Below are positions 1 to 11,949 of a stretch of 64,000 nucleotides of DNA, piece by piece. The DNA lies in NCBI RefSeq assembly GCF_001984155.1, contig NZ_MTQO01000052.1, positions 806,001 through 870,000 of the forward strand. Reading direction: 5' to 3'. Every line of letters starts with the position of its first letter. Within the stretch, counting starts at the first letter, position 1. This stretch comes from Actinosynnema sp. ALI-1.44. GTDB taxonomy: Bacteria > Actinomycetota > Actinomycetes > Mycobacteriales > Pseudonocardiaceae. A program made the translations under genes and the position numbers. The notes beneath the pieces are model-generated. The model had not been told where the DNA came from and did not search any database. It saw nothing but the letters and a program-made list of their open reading frames with translations.

Positions 1-41
1 AGAAGATGCGTCAATGGCTGTCAGGCTGACAACCTCGGATC

Positions 42-1277
42 ATGACAGCGATGGGTCTTCGGGAAATGCCAGGGGTTCTGCTCGTCGGCTCGCACCCGTC
101 GAGCGTGCGCGGCGTCTGCAACCGCACCAGGACACCGGTCGGCGGCGGCGTCCTGGTCGTCGACGAACTCGGCCCGGAACTCTACGACGCGATCGTCACG
201 TCGGCGGCGGTGATCTGCGCCAGGGGCGGCCGCACCGGCCACATGCAGTCCCTGTGCCGGTCACGGGGAATCCCCGTCCTGCGTGTCGAGGAGTCCGCGC
301 TGGACGCCCTCACCGGTGAGGTCACCGTTCGGCTCGACCGGCAGTCGGTCGTCGTCGGCGAACTCGACCACGCGCCACGGGTTCTCACCGATCCCGTCGC
401 CGGGCTCGACGCGATCGAGTCGATCTGCGTGGTGGTCACGGCCGCGTCGGACATCCGGTCGACGAACGCCCTTGTCCCCCGCGTCGAGCAGGTGGACTGC
501 TTCTTCATCCGCGAGGAGTTCGCCTGCTACGCCGCGAGCCTGAGCCCGATCGACTCGCTCAGGGCGGGCCCCGACGAGGCCGAGCGCTACGGCCACGCCA
601 TCGCCGCGCAGCTGTGCGCGATGGCGGACGAGCTGCTTCCCGGCCAACGGCTCGTCATGCGGCTGCTCGACCTGCGGTCCGACGCCGCCGCCGAGATCAC
701 CAGCAACGTCGAACTGGCCGACGAACCCAATCCCGAAATGGGACTGCACGGCGCGCGGTGGCTGCTGGCCGAGCGCACCTATCCGCACGCTTTCCGGGCG
801 ATTCGCACCCACCTGCGGGAACGCCTCGGCGCCGGCGCCGACCGGGTCAGCTTCGCCGTACCGTTCATCAATGACCTGGACGAGTTCCTGCGATTGCGCC
901 GGCACCTCGGACTGACCGCCGAAACGCCGCTCGGTGTCTTCGTCGAGACGCCCGCGGCCGTGCATTCCGCGGCCGAGTTCTGCGCGTCCGGGGCGAGCGA
1001 GCTGTTCGTCGGCACCAAGGACCTGATCCAGTTCTACCTCGCCGCGGACCGGGGAAACCACCTGGTCGCGTCGTCGTACCAGACCAGGCACGCGGCTGTG
1101 CTGGCCGCGTTGCGCCAGGTCGTCGCGTCGAGCGGCGAAACCGGCGTGCCCGTGCACGTGTTCGCGCTGGGCGCGGACGTGGACCACTACGCGCGACACC
1201 TTCCCGTCCACCGAATCATGATGTGCACGGCGGAACTGCGCCAACTCGCCACGAGAATCGCGGCCGACCACCGGTAA
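42..1277 (+). CDS. PEP-utilising enzyme, stand-alone phosphohistidine plus PEP-binding domains
   Basis: The protein has 411 residues. The N-terminal ~110 residues are a swivelling phosphohistidine domain with the motif ARGGRTGHM (phospho-acceptor His67). The rest is a PEP/pyruvate-binding TIM barrel like the C-terminal part of PtsI and PEP synthase: NPEMGLHGARWL, then GVFVETPAAVHSA and GTKDLIQFYLAADRGNH, ending near MMCTAE where the family places its catalytic cysteine. There is no nucleotide-grasp domain and no HPr-binding domain, so it is neither a PEP synthase nor a full enzyme I. It may exchange phosphate between PEP and a partner protein, but the partner is not visible. Only 41 bases precede it here, without a clear ribosome site; ATG at 51 is an alternative start. 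A 7-bp hairpin follows the stop. Confidence 0.7.
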   Translation: MTAMGLREMPGVLLVGSHPSSVRGVCNRTRTPVGGGVLVVDELGPELYDAIVTSAAVICARGGRTGHMQSLCRSRGIPVLRVEESALDALTGEVTVRLDRQSVVVGELDHAPRVLTDPVAGLDAIESICVVVTAASDIRSTNALVPRVEQVDCFFIREEFACYAASLSPIDSLRAGPDEAERYGHAIAAQLCAMADELLPGQRLVMRLLDLRSDAAAEITSNVELADEPNPEMGLHGARWLLAERTYPHAFRAIRTHLRERLGAGADRVSFAVPFINDLDEFLRLRRHLGLTAETPLGVFVETPAAVHSAAEFCASGASELFVGTKDLIQFYLAADRGNHLVASSYQTRHAAVLAALRQVVASSGETGVPVHVFALGADVDHYARHLPVHRIMMCTAELRQLATRIAADHR

Positions 1278-1287
1278 CGGGATCAAC

Positions 1288-1304
1288 GCGTCCATAGTGG
1301 ACGC
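1288..1304. terminator. Short perfect hairpin after the PEP-utilising gene
   Basis: GCGTCCA-TAG-TGGACGC begins ten bases after the stop codon. There is no U-tract, so it could be a weak terminator or a protein-binding palindrome at the head of the protease intergenic region. Confidence 0.35.
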
Positions 1305-1494
1305 CGTTTCCGATAGCGTTTCGTCATAACTTTTCTTTGTGGGCATACCGACTAAAGGTGGTACCGGAGTACCGCGTCGGAGAACACGCTGGGATACGCC
1401 GGAAAAGTCCGGTGCCGGTCGCGTACAACGTGGTCGGCGCAACCCACTGGTCAGCGCGGAAACCTCGCGCCCCCTGCGAAAGTGAGTTGTCGGT

Positions 1495-2610
1495 ATGCGC
1501 AAGATCGTCAAGGGGCGGCATTTCGCCGCCCGTTCCGCCATAACCCTGGCAGCGGGTGTCGCTGTCGCCGGTTTCGCCGCCGCACCCATGTCCGCCGCGG
1601 CCACCATCGACGGGTACTCGCCCGAGGTGGCCCAGTCCGCGATCTCCGACCTGACCGCACGGGAAGGTGTCTCGTCCGCTGAGGCAGTCCAGATCCTGCG
1701 CACACAGGAAGCAAGCGTCCGCACGCTGGACCAGCTCAACGGCGCGCTCGGCGCCCGCACCGCGGGTGGTTTCCTCGACGCCAAGGGCAAGCCGGTCGTG
1801 AACGTGCTGGACGCGGCCGCGGCCGACCAGGTCCGCGCGTCCGGTGCCGAGGCCAAGCTGGTCAAGCACTCCACCCAGGCGCTGACGTCCGCGCAGGACC
1901 TCCTGCAGTCGGTGCCCGCGGTGAAGCACACCTCGATCGGCCAGGACCCGAAGACCAACCAGGTCGTGCTGTCCGTCTCCGACGCGGCGACCGGCGGCGA
2001 CATCGCCGCGCTGCTGCGCACCGCCGACCAGCTCGGCGACAAGGTGCGGGTCGAGCGGGTCACCGGTGAGATGCGGCTGGCCATCTACAACGGCGAGGCC
2101 ATCACCGGCGGCGGAACGCGCTGCTCGGTCGGGTTCAACACCAACAAGGGCGGCCAGAACTACATCGTCGACGCCGGGCACTGCACCCGAGCGGTGAGGC
2201 AGTGGAACGTGGGCCCGTCGGAGGGCGCCAGCTTCCCGACCAACGACTACGGCCTGATCCGCAACACCTCCAGCAGCGCTCCCGGTGCGGTGACCTTGTG
2301 GAACGGCTCGACCCAGCCGATCAGCTCGCACGCCGCGGCCACGGTCGGCCAGCGGATCCAGAAGAGCGGCAGCACCACGCGGCTCACCGCGGGCAGCGTG
2401 CAGCGGCTGAACGTCACCGTGAACTACTCCGAGGGCTCGGTGCACCAGCTGATCCAGACCAACGCGCTGGCCAACCCCGGTGACTCGGGTGGTTGCCTGT
2501 TCGCGGGCAGCGTCGGCCTGGGCATCACCTCCGGCAAGGGCAGCGGAACCTCGTACTACCAGCCGGTCGGCGAGGCGCTGAGCGCGTACGGTGTGACGCT
2601 CAACAGCTGA
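1495..2610 (+). CDS. Secreted serine protease, S1 family (streptogrisin/alpha-lytic type) preproenzyme
   Basis: The 371 residues read as a preproenzyme. A signal peptide (MRKIVKGRHF, then a hydrophobic stretch to about residue 36) is followed by a ~160-residue alpha-lytic-type pro-region. The mature chymotrypsin-fold domain starts near residue 200. The triad is intact: His229 in DAGHC, Asp251 in NDYGLIR, Ser331 in NPGDSGG. The protein should be exported by Sec, fold with help of the pro-region and cleave itself. An AAGTGAG ribosome site lies upstream of the ATG. It is monocistronic, between a hairpin and a strong downstream terminator. Family membership is secure; cleavage preference cannot be read from the sequence. 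Confidence 0.93.
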   Translation: MRKIVKGRHFAARSAITLAAGVAVAGFAAAPMSAAATIDGYSPEVAQSAISDLTAREGVSSAEAVQILRTQEASVRTLDQLNGALGARTAGGFLDAKGKPVVNVLDAAAADQVRASGAEAKLVKHSTQALTSAQDLLQSVPAVKHTSIGQDPKTNQVVLSVSDAATGGDIAALLRTADQLGDKVRVERVTGEMRLAIYNGEAITGGGTRCSVGFNTNKGGQNYIVDAGHCTRAVRQWNVGPSEGASFPTNDYGLIRNTSSSAPGAVTLWNGSTQPISSHAAATVGQRIQKSGSTTRLTAGSVQRLNVTVNYSEGSVHQLIQTNALANPGDSGGCLFAGSVGLGITSGKGSGTSYYQPVGEALSAYGVTLNS

Positions 2611-2627
2611 ACCCGATGACACACACG

Positions 2628-2664
2628 CGGCAGGATCGGGATGTCACGCCCGGTCCTGCCGTTT
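2628..2664 (+). terminator. Intrinsic terminator of the S1 protease gene
   Basis: CGGCAGGATCGGG pairs with CCCGGTCCTGCCG over 13 bp (one T-G wobble) around an 8-nt loop and is followed by TTTGTG. It starts 18 bases after the stop. Confidence 0.75.
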
Positions 2665-2759
2665 GTGCGATCCGCACAGCGCGTGCGGCGACGTTCAGCC
2701 GCGCGCCCACCCACCAGGTGGACGTCGATAACACGGCGAATCCTGCCTACCGTCGAACC

Positions 2760-3032
2760 ATGCCGACCACGAGCCGCAGGGTGTTATCCGCATGTGTACT
2801 AGCGACGACCATGTTCTCGCTCACCAGCGTCCCGGCATCCGCCGACCCCATCACCAAGGAGTACCACGGTTCCGGGTACAGCGACTGGGGATTCGCCATC
2901 CACTACGCCAGGGCTCAGGCGTCGCAGCGGGCTAGGGCCGACGGTTTCGAGTACGAGCAGTGCGTCGAGACCGAGACGGTGATCAAGATGTTCGAAGCGC
3001 ACGTCACCTGGGAGTGCACGCGCGACGCGTGA
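2760..3032 (+). CDS. Small secreted protein of unknown function
   Basis: The 90-residue product starts at ATG 2760. It has a signal peptide of about 28 residues ending in PASA-DP. The mature part is ~60 residues, rich in aromatic and charged residues, with exactly two cysteines (YEQCVE and TWECTRD) that could form one disulfide. I do not recognise a family. The frame is open much further upstream, but the signal peptide fixes this start. It converges on proS with a single base between the stop codons. Small disulfide-stabilised exported proteins of this kind are common in actinomycetes and mostly uncharacterised. Confidence 0.65.
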   Translation: MPTTSRRVLSACVLATTMFSLTSVPASADPITKEYHGSGYSDWGFAIHYARAQASQRARADGFEYEQCVETETVIKMFEAHVTWECTRDA

Positions 3033-3033
3033 C

Positions 3034-4572
<1,539 letters not shown>

Positions 4573-4590
4573 ACTTTTCGGGAGGCCGCG

Positions 4591-4974
4591 GTGGAGTTCC
4601 GAATCGACCGCGGTAGCGGCGTGCCGCCGTACATGCAGGTCGTCCGGCAGGTGCGGGAAGCGCTGCGCCTCGATTGGCTCAAGCCGGGCGACCGCCTGCC
4701 GACCGTGCGCGACATGGTCAAGTCGTGCGGGGTGAATGCCAACACCGTGCTGAAGGCGTACCGCGAACTCGAACTGTCCGGTCTGGTGGAGGCACGCCAG
4801 GGGTCCGGCACGTTCATCCGGGCGGCGCTGGGTTCCGCGCCCCCGGAGGCGATGGAACAGCTGCGGAAACGCCTGCACGAATGGGTCGGCGAAGCCCGCG
4901 CCTCGGGACTGGACAACGAGGACATCGACGCTCTGGTACGCACGGTCCTCAACGACAAGGGGGAACAGCGGTGA
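4591..4974 (+). CDS. GntR-family regulator, YtrA subfamily
   Basis: The 127-residue protein is one winged helix (residues ~5-75, with PPYMQVVRQVREAL, GDRLPTVRDM and GVNANTVLKAYRELE) plus a short helical tail. That is the YtrA layout, lacking a large effector domain. GTG at 4591 is chosen for the GGAGG ribosome site seven bases upstream. Its stop overlaps the GTG of the ABC ATPase gene (GTGA), so the operon is translationally coupled. YtrA proteins generally repress adjacent ABC transporter genes and respond to cell-envelope stress; the CTAG palindrome just upstream is the likely binding site. Confidence 0.88.
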   Translation: MEFRIDRGSGVPPYMQVVRQVREALRLDWLKPGDRLPTVRDMVKSCGVNANTVLKAYRELELSGLVEARQGSGTFIRAALGSAPPEAMEQLRKRLHEWVGEARASGLDNEDIDALVRTVLNDKGEQR

Positions 4975-5759
4975 CAACCATCGCGGAGAAGGGGTTCATC
5001 CAGCGTGTCGACGGCCTCGGCAAGCGGTACGGCGACACATGGGCTCTGCGGGAGTGCACGTTCGCGCTGAAGCCGGGCCAGGTCACCGCGCTCGTCGGCG
5101 CGAACGGCGCGGGGAAGTCCACTTTGCTCACCATCCTCGCGGGGCTGTTGCCGCCCGACGCGGGGAAGGTCGACACCGCGGGCAGAGTGGCGTTCGTCGC
5201 GCAGGACAAGCCGCTGTACAAGAACTTCACCGCGGCCGAGATGTTCCGGCTGGCACGCAACCTGAACGCGGTGTGGGAACAGGACCGCGCCGAGCGGTGG
5301 CTGCGGACGTTCGGGGTGCGGGCGGATCGCCCGTGCGGCAGGCTGTCCGGCGGCCAGCAGGCGCACGTCGCACTGGCGATGGCCGTCGCCGCCCGGCCGG
5401 ACCTGCTCCTGCTCGACGAGCCCTTGTCCAATCTGGACCCGCTGGTGCGGCGTGAGGTGACCGCGGAGCTGCTGGCCGACTCGGCGGAGTCCGGCATGGC
5501 GATCATGCTGTCCACCCACGTGATCACCGAAGTCAGTGGGGTCGCGGAGAACCTGATCCTGCTGGCGGGCGGGAAACTGCTGCTCAGCGGCGAGACGGAC
5601 GATTTGTTGGCCAAACACGTGTTCCACGTGGGGCCTGGCTCCGAGGTACTGGTGGGCGACAACCGCCCACCACCCGACGGCTGGATCACGCGACCGGCCA
5701 CCCTGGAGGACATCGTCCTGTCGAACCTGGCAAGCGCACGCGACGGAGGTGCGGCATGA
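4971..5759 (+). CDS. ABC transporter ATP-binding protein
   Basis: The 262-residue nucleotide-binding subunit has Walker A GANGAGKST, signature LSGGQQAH, Walker B LLLLDE and an H-loop in MLSTHVI. GTG at 4971 overlaps the GntR stop by four bases, and its own stop overlaps the ATG of the permease gene (ATGA at 5756-5759). The glutamine and histidine after LSGG (QQAHVA) depart slightly from the usual QQQRVA. With the GntR gene and the following permease it forms a YtrA-type export or antimicrobial-peptide detoxification system; the substrate is unknown. Confidence 0.88.
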   Translation: MTTIAEKGFIQRVDGLGKRYGDTWALRECTFALKPGQVTALVGANGAGKSTLLTILAGLLPPDAGKVDTAGRVAFVAQDKPLYKNFTAAEMFRLARNLNAVWEQDRAERWLRTFGVRADRPCGRLSGGQQAHVALAMAVAARPDLLLLDEPLSNLDPLVRREVTAELLADSAESGMAIMLSTHVITEVSGVAENLILLAGGKLLLSGETDDLLAKHVFHVGPGSEVLVGDNRPPPDGWITRPATLEDIVLSNLASARDGGAA

Positions 5760-6717
5760 TCTGGATCGTCTGGCGGCAGCACCGAACGGCCATCGTCTCC
5801 ACCGCCGTTCTCGCGGTCGCGATCATCGTGTTCCTGATCGCGTTCGGCAACGGCTTCTTCTACCGCGGCGGCTGGTACTTGGACTACGTACCGCTCGACC
5901 CGGCATGGAAGCTCGCCCCCAGTGCCTTGGGGTTGGCAGTCGCGGTGTTCTGGGCGGCACCGCTGATCGGCCGGGAGTACGAGCAGCGCACGTACCTCGT
6001 CGCGTGGGGCCAGGATGTCAGTCTCCACCGGTGGCTGGTGAGAAAAGTCCTCCTGCTCGCGGCGGCGGCCGTGGCGCTTTCGGTGATCGTCGGCGTCATC
6101 GCGGGCGGCTTGGTCGACCAGCACACGCCGAGCCGGTTCAGTTTCGCGGCGTTCGAGGCCGATCCCGCCATCCAGGCTGCGCACACGCTTTTCGGGTTCG
6201 CAGTGGGGCTCGCGTTCAGCGCGCTGCTTCGACGGACACTGCTCGCCATGGGCGCGACGCTGGTCGTGGTCTTGGCGGCCCACGGCCTGTACGTCGTAAA
6301 GCTGCGCGAGCGGATCATCCCCCGAAGCACTCGTTCCGCACATGGGAAGAATCCGGTGACCCGTATCAACGACAGATCCCAGACGGTGCGTGGCATGTCG
6401 ACAGCGGGTATGCCAACGCGGCGGGCGAACCGATCTCGATCACCTCTACGGAGGCGTCGCAATGCGGGCGGGCCGGTTCCTCGGCCGCCCAGACCGAGTG
6501 CCTGAAGGGCAAGGGCGTCGCCGGGCACTACGCCGACTACCAGCCCTACGGCCGATTGCCCTGGTTGTACGTGATCGAGATCGGCATCTTCGCCGGGCTC
6601 GCCGCGATCCTGTTCACCCTCGTGTTCCGCTGGGCGGCCAAGGTGTCGTCGAACCGGCCCCGACCAGCCCGTACGGCGGTGTGGCGGAAAACCGCTTCAC
6701 TGTCCACTGGGGTTTGA
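5756..6717 (+). pseudogene. ABC transporter permease, split by an apparent frameshift
   Basis: Reading from ATG 5756 gives a convincing membrane protein (MIWIVWRQHRTAIVS, several hydrophobic segments, GREYEQRTYLVAWGQ). After LRERII near position 6320 this frame turns into arginine-rich nonsense and stops at 6505. The -1 frame takes over at PPKHSFRTWEESGDPY and continues through a final membrane segment (YVIEIGIFAGLAAILFTLVF) to the stop at 6717. The joint is a run of five C at 6319-6323; one more C would restore about 320 residues. It is therefore a recent inactivation, a sequencing error, or less likely a slippage site. The upstream gene overlaps it by ATGA, which supports the reconstructed reading frame. 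Confidence 0.75.
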
Positions 6718-6724
6718 CTACACT
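6696..6724 (+). promoter_or_regulatory. Candidate promoter of the leader ORF and EF-G-like gene
   Basis: TTCACT and TACACT are separated by 17 bases, about 39 bases before the leader ORF. The -35 is imperfect, and the promoter overlaps the 3' end of the ABC permease. A better TTGACT at 6714-6719 has no convincing -10 at normal distance. Confidence 0.35.
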
Positions 6725-6762
6725 CACGACGAACAACGCGACGAGTCGAGAGGAGACAGGCC

Positions 6763-6867
6763 ATGCGAACCCGCACGGTCGCTGTCGCTCCTCGCTCGCG
6801 TTACGAGGTGATCCTGATGTCTTCGTCCCTCCGGTGCCGGCTGCGCGGCCGTCCCCGGAACGCCTGA
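6763..6867 (+). CDS. Putative 34-residue leader peptide upstream of the EF-G-like gene
   Basis: ATG 6763 is preceded by a strong ribosome site (GAGAGGAGA, nine bases away) and opens a 34-codon frame beginning MRTRTVAVAPRSRYEVIL and ending in GRPRNA. It is basic, has no membrane segment and matches no family I know. About 160 bases of hairpin-rich sequence separate it from the GTPase gene. Strong initiation on a short frame ahead of a ribosome-acting factor is the usual layout of antibiotic-sensing attenuators, where drug-stalled ribosomes on the leader release expression of the gene below. That role is inferred from position only. Confidence 0.5.
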   Translation: MRTRTVAVAPRSRYEVILMSSSLRCRLRGRPRNA

Positions 6868-7027
6868 CGAAGACCCGATCAACCGCGCCTTCCACACCGT
6901 TATGCCCGGCTCGCGCGCGCTTTTGCCGCGCCCGCCGGGATTTCGGTGTGCCCCGAAGGTGCCCCGCTTCGTCCGGTGAATCGCGCTGCCATGTTCTCTT
7001 GCCAGAACCCCGAAAGGGCCATGTGCC
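6868..7027 (+). promoter_or_regulatory. Hairpin-rich leader between the short ORF and the EF-G-like gene
   Basis: The spacer holds several GC-rich self-complementary stretches, including GCGCGCGC-TTTT-GCCGCGC near 6908-6928 and CCCCGAAG...CGCTTCG near 6953-6975. These could form alternative structures that mask or free the GTPase ribosome site (GAAAGG near 7012). I did not compute folding. Confidence 0.3.
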
Positions 7028-9058
<2,031 letters not shown>

Positions 9059-9066
9059 CCAGTGCG

Positions 9067-9096
9067 TTGGCCCCGCCCGGCTTGGGGCGGGGCCAA
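9067..9096. terminator. Bidirectional terminator hairpin
   Basis: TTGGCCCCGCCC and GGGCGGGGCCAA form a perfect 12-bp stem with a 6-nt loop, exactly filling the gap between the convergent EF-G-like and amidohydrolase genes. Confidence 0.8.
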
Positions 9097-10785
9097 TCAC
9101 AGCTGGCCGTAGTCGCCGACCCGCTTGCCGCCGAGCCAGGTCTGCAGCACCTGTGTCTGCCAGAGCGCCCGGCCGGGTTCGAGGGCGAACGGGTCCTGGT
9201 CGACCAGGATGAAGTCGGCGTGCTTGCCCGGTTCCAGCGAGCCGAGCAGCCGTTCCTGGTGCGCGGCGTACGCGCCGCCCCACGTGAACGCGCGCAACGC
9301 CTCGACCGGGGTCATCGCCTGTCCCGGGTACCACCCGCCGACCGGTTTGCCTTCCCTGTCGGTGCGTGTGACGGCAGCGTGCATCCCGTCGAAGGGGTTT
9401 TCCGGCGACACGGGGAAGTCCGAGCCCGCCGCGATCACCGTGCCCTGGTCCAGGAAGGTGCGCCAGGCGTACGCGCCGGCGATCCGGGCCGCGCCGACCC
9501 GGTTCTCGGCCATGTTCATGTCCTCGGTGGCGTGCACCGGTTGCATCGACGCGATCAGGTCGAGTTGCCGGAACCGCGGGATGTCCGTGGTGGCCAGCAC
9601 CTGGGCGTGTTCGATGCGGTGCCGCATCGAGCCACGGGGTATCCGCTCGTAGGTGTCGAGGACCAGCCGGTTGCCGCCGTCGCCGATGGCGTGCACGGCG
9701 CACTGGTACCCGGCGTCGACGATCCGCCGCATCCTGCTTTCCAGCTCCTGCGACGTCAGCTGGAGCAAACCCTTGCTGCCCCCCGAATCGCTGTAGGGCT
9801 CGAGCAACGCCGCCCCGCGACTGCCCAGTGCCCCGTCGACGTACAGCTTCACCGTGCGGATCCGCAGCAGGTCGTCCGCCACGGAGTCGGTGCGCACGGC
9901 CGAACCCACCTCGGCGAACGCCTCCCAGGTCAGGAAAGCGTTGACGCGCACGGTCAGCGACGCGGCCTGCTCGCGGAGAACCACGAGCTCGGCCGATCTG
10001 GTCCCGGCGTCGCTGGCCGACGTGACACCGACCTTGTTCAGCAGCTGTTGCGCCGCCGCCAGCCGCTCGCGGTGATCACGTTCGCCGATCGCGGGCAGCT
10101 TGCCGTCGACCAACGCCTTCGCGGCGTCGACGAACACCCCGGTCGGCTGGCCGTCCGGGCCGCGGACGATCTCGCCGCCGGTCGGCGCGGCCGTGCCCGC
10201 CACCACCCCGGCGATCCGGAGCCCGGCGGTGTTGGTCACCGCGGCGTGGCTGTCGGCCCGAACCAGCCAGACCGGACGATCGCTGACCACCCGGTCGAGG
10301 TCGGCAGCGGTGGGTAGTCTGCCCAGACCCCAGACCACCTCGTTCCAGCCGCGTCCCCTGATCCACGGCTGGTCCGGGTGTTCACCCGCGTAACGCTTCA
10401 ACGCGGCCATGGCCTCGTCGAGGGAACGGGTACCGGCCAGGTCCAGCTCGGTCGCCTTCGCCCCGAGCTGCCAGATGTGCCCGTGCGCGTCGTGCAGGCC
10501 CGGCAGGCACACGCGACCGCGACCGTCCACCCGGCGCGCGCCGTTCGCGTTGCCCGGGTCCAGGGCTGAAACCCGGCCCTGGGCGTCGACGAGCAGACTG
10601 CCGAACCTGCGCGGCTGCCCGTCGGCGACGGTGTACCCGCGCACGTTGTCGACCAGGACCGGTTCGACCTTGCCCGCCGGGGTCGCGGGTTCGCTGCACG
10701 CGGCCAGCGAACCGGCCACCAGGCCCATGAGCTTGAGAAACTGCGCCCTGGTCAACCCCGCCCCAGGTCCGTGCCGTTCACACAT
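9097..10785 (-). CDS. Amidohydrolase, YtcJ-like, predicted lipoprotein
   Basis: The 562-residue metal-dependent hydrolase has the HxH site in LPGLHDAHGHIWQLG, the lysine region VKLYVDGALGSRGAAL, histidines in AVHAIGDGGN and HRIEHAQV, and the catalytic aspartate in AAGSDFPVSP. This is the YtcJ (amidohydrolase 3) pattern, acting on N-acyl or cyclic amides; the substrate is unknown. The ATG at 10785 is chosen over an upstream in-frame start because AAGGAGG lies six bases before it. The N-terminus then reads as a lipoprotein signal with lipobox SLAAC (Cys30), also carrying LTRAQFLK as in Tat-like leaders. It should be anchored outside the membrane. It is divergent from the LLM gene. Confidence 0.87.
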   Translation of the reverse strand: MCERHGPGAGLTRAQFLKLMGLVAGSLAACSEPATPAGKVEPVLVDNVRGYTVADGQPRRFGSLLVDAQGRVSALDPGNANGARRVDGRGRVCLPGLHDAHGHIWQLGAKATELDLAGTRSLDEAMAALKRYAGEHPDQPWIRGRGWNEVVWGLGRLPTAADLDRVVSDRPVWLVRADSHAAVTNTAGLRIAGVVAGTAAPTGGEIVRGPDGQPTGVFVDAAKALVDGKLPAIGERDHRERLAAAQQLLNKVGVTSASDAGTRSAELVVLREQAASLTVRVNAFLTWEAFAEVGSAVRTDSVADDLLRIRTVKLYVDGALGSRGAALLEPYSDSGGSKGLLQLTSQELESRMRRIVDAGYQCAVHAIGDGGNRLVLDTYERIPRGSMRHRIEHAQVLATTDIPRFRQLDLIASMQPVHATEDMNMAENRVGAARIAGAYAWRTFLDQGTVIAAGSDFPVSPENPFDGMHAAVTRTDREGKPVGGWYPGQAMTPVEALRAFTWGGAYAAHQERLLGSLEPGKHADFILVDQDPFALEPGRALWQTQVLQTWLGGKRVGDYGQL

Positions 10786-10926
10786 GGCGTCCTCCTTGAC
10801 ACGCACTGTGACGAACGTATTGCGCAATGGTCACGGCGGTCAACGGTCGTTCGCGAGCCTGGTCACAGACAGCGGGAATTCATGTAGTTGAGGAATCAAC
10901 CAGCTGGCCCGTGCGTTGGGGCGGGC

Positions 10927-11949
10927 ATGAAGAAGATCGGTTTCCTCTCGTTCGGGCACTGGTCGGAGACGCCGTACTCGCAGACGAGGACGGCATCCGA
11001 CGCCCTGCTCCAGGCAGTGGACCTGGCCGTGGCCGCCGAGGAGGTGGGCGCGGACGGCGCCTACTTCCGGGTGCACCACTTCGCCAGGCAACTCGCGTCG
11101 CCGTTCCCGCTGCTGGCCGCGATCGGTGCGAAGACCGAGCGGATCGAGATCGGAACCGGCGTGATCGACATGCGCTACGAGAACCCCATGTACATGGCCG
11201 AGGACGCGGGCGCGGCGGACCTGATCGCGGGTGGCAGGCTGCAGCTCGGCATCTCCCGTGGCTCACCCGAGCAGGTGATCGACGGGTGGCGGTACTTCGG
11301 CTACGAGCCGTCCGAAGGCGAGACCGAGGCCGACATGGCCCGCAAACACGCCGAGGTGCTGCTGAAGCTGCTTGAGGGCAAGGGCTTCGCCCAGCCCAAC
11401 CCGCGGCCGATGTTCCCCAACCCGCCGGGCCTGCTGCGCCTGGAGCCGCACTCGCCGGGACTGCTCGAACGGATCTGGTGGGGCGCGGGCTCCAACAGCA
11501 CCGCGGTGTGGGCGGCCGAACACGGCATGAACCTGATGAGCTCGACGCTGAAGAACGACGAGGGCGGTGCGCCGTTCCACGTCCAGCAAGCCGAGCAGAT
11601 CCGGGCGTTCCGCAAGGCGTGGGCGGACGCGGGCTGGCAACGTGAACCGCGCGTGTCGGTGTCGCGCAGCATCTTCGCTCTCACTTCGGAACAGGACCAC
11701 AACTACTTCGGCGCCGACAGCGAAAGCAGCGACCAGGTCGGCTACATCGACGCGAGCACCCGGGCGATCTTCGGCCGCAGCTACGCGGCGGAACCCGACG
11801 TGCTGGTCGAGCAACTCGCCGAGGACGAGGCGATCGCCGAGGCGGACACGCTCCTGCTGACCCTGCCGACCCAGCTCGGCGTGGACTACAACGCGCACCT
11901 GCTGGACAACGTGCTCACGCACGTGGCTCCGGCTCTTGGCTGGCGCTAG
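10927..11949 (+). CDS. LLM-class flavin-dependent oxidoreductase
   Basis: The 340-residue protein belongs to the bacterial-luciferase-like monooxygenase superfamily. It starts MKKIGFLSFGHWSETP at strand 1 of the TIM barrel. Typical later motifs are VGADGAYFRVHHFARQ, IGTGVIDMRYENP, AGGRLQLGISRGSPEQ and IWWGAGS. Such enzymes use FMNH2 or reduced F420 with O2 or an imine substrate; the cofactor cannot be chosen from sequence alone. The frame is open 13 codons upstream, but ATG 10927 fits the family N-terminus. It is divergent from the amidohydrolase and overlaps the HEAT-repeat gene tail-to-tail by four bases. Confidence 0.88.
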   Translation: MKKIGFLSFGHWSETPYSQTRTASDALLQAVDLAVAAEEVGADGAYFRVHHFARQLASPFPLLAAIGAKTERIEIGTGVIDMRYENPMYMAEDAGAADLIAGGRLQLGISRGSPEQVIDGWRYFGYEPSEGETEADMARKHAEVLLKLLEGKGFAQPNPRPMFPNPPGLLRLEPHSPGLLERIWWGAGSNSTAVWAAEHGMNLMSSTLKNDEGGAPFHVQQAEQIRAFRKAWADAGWQREPRVSVSRSIFALTSEQDHNYFGADSESSDQVGYIDASTRAIFGRSYAAEPDVLVEQLAEDEAIAEADTLLLTLPTQLGVDYNAHLLDNVLTHVAPALGWR

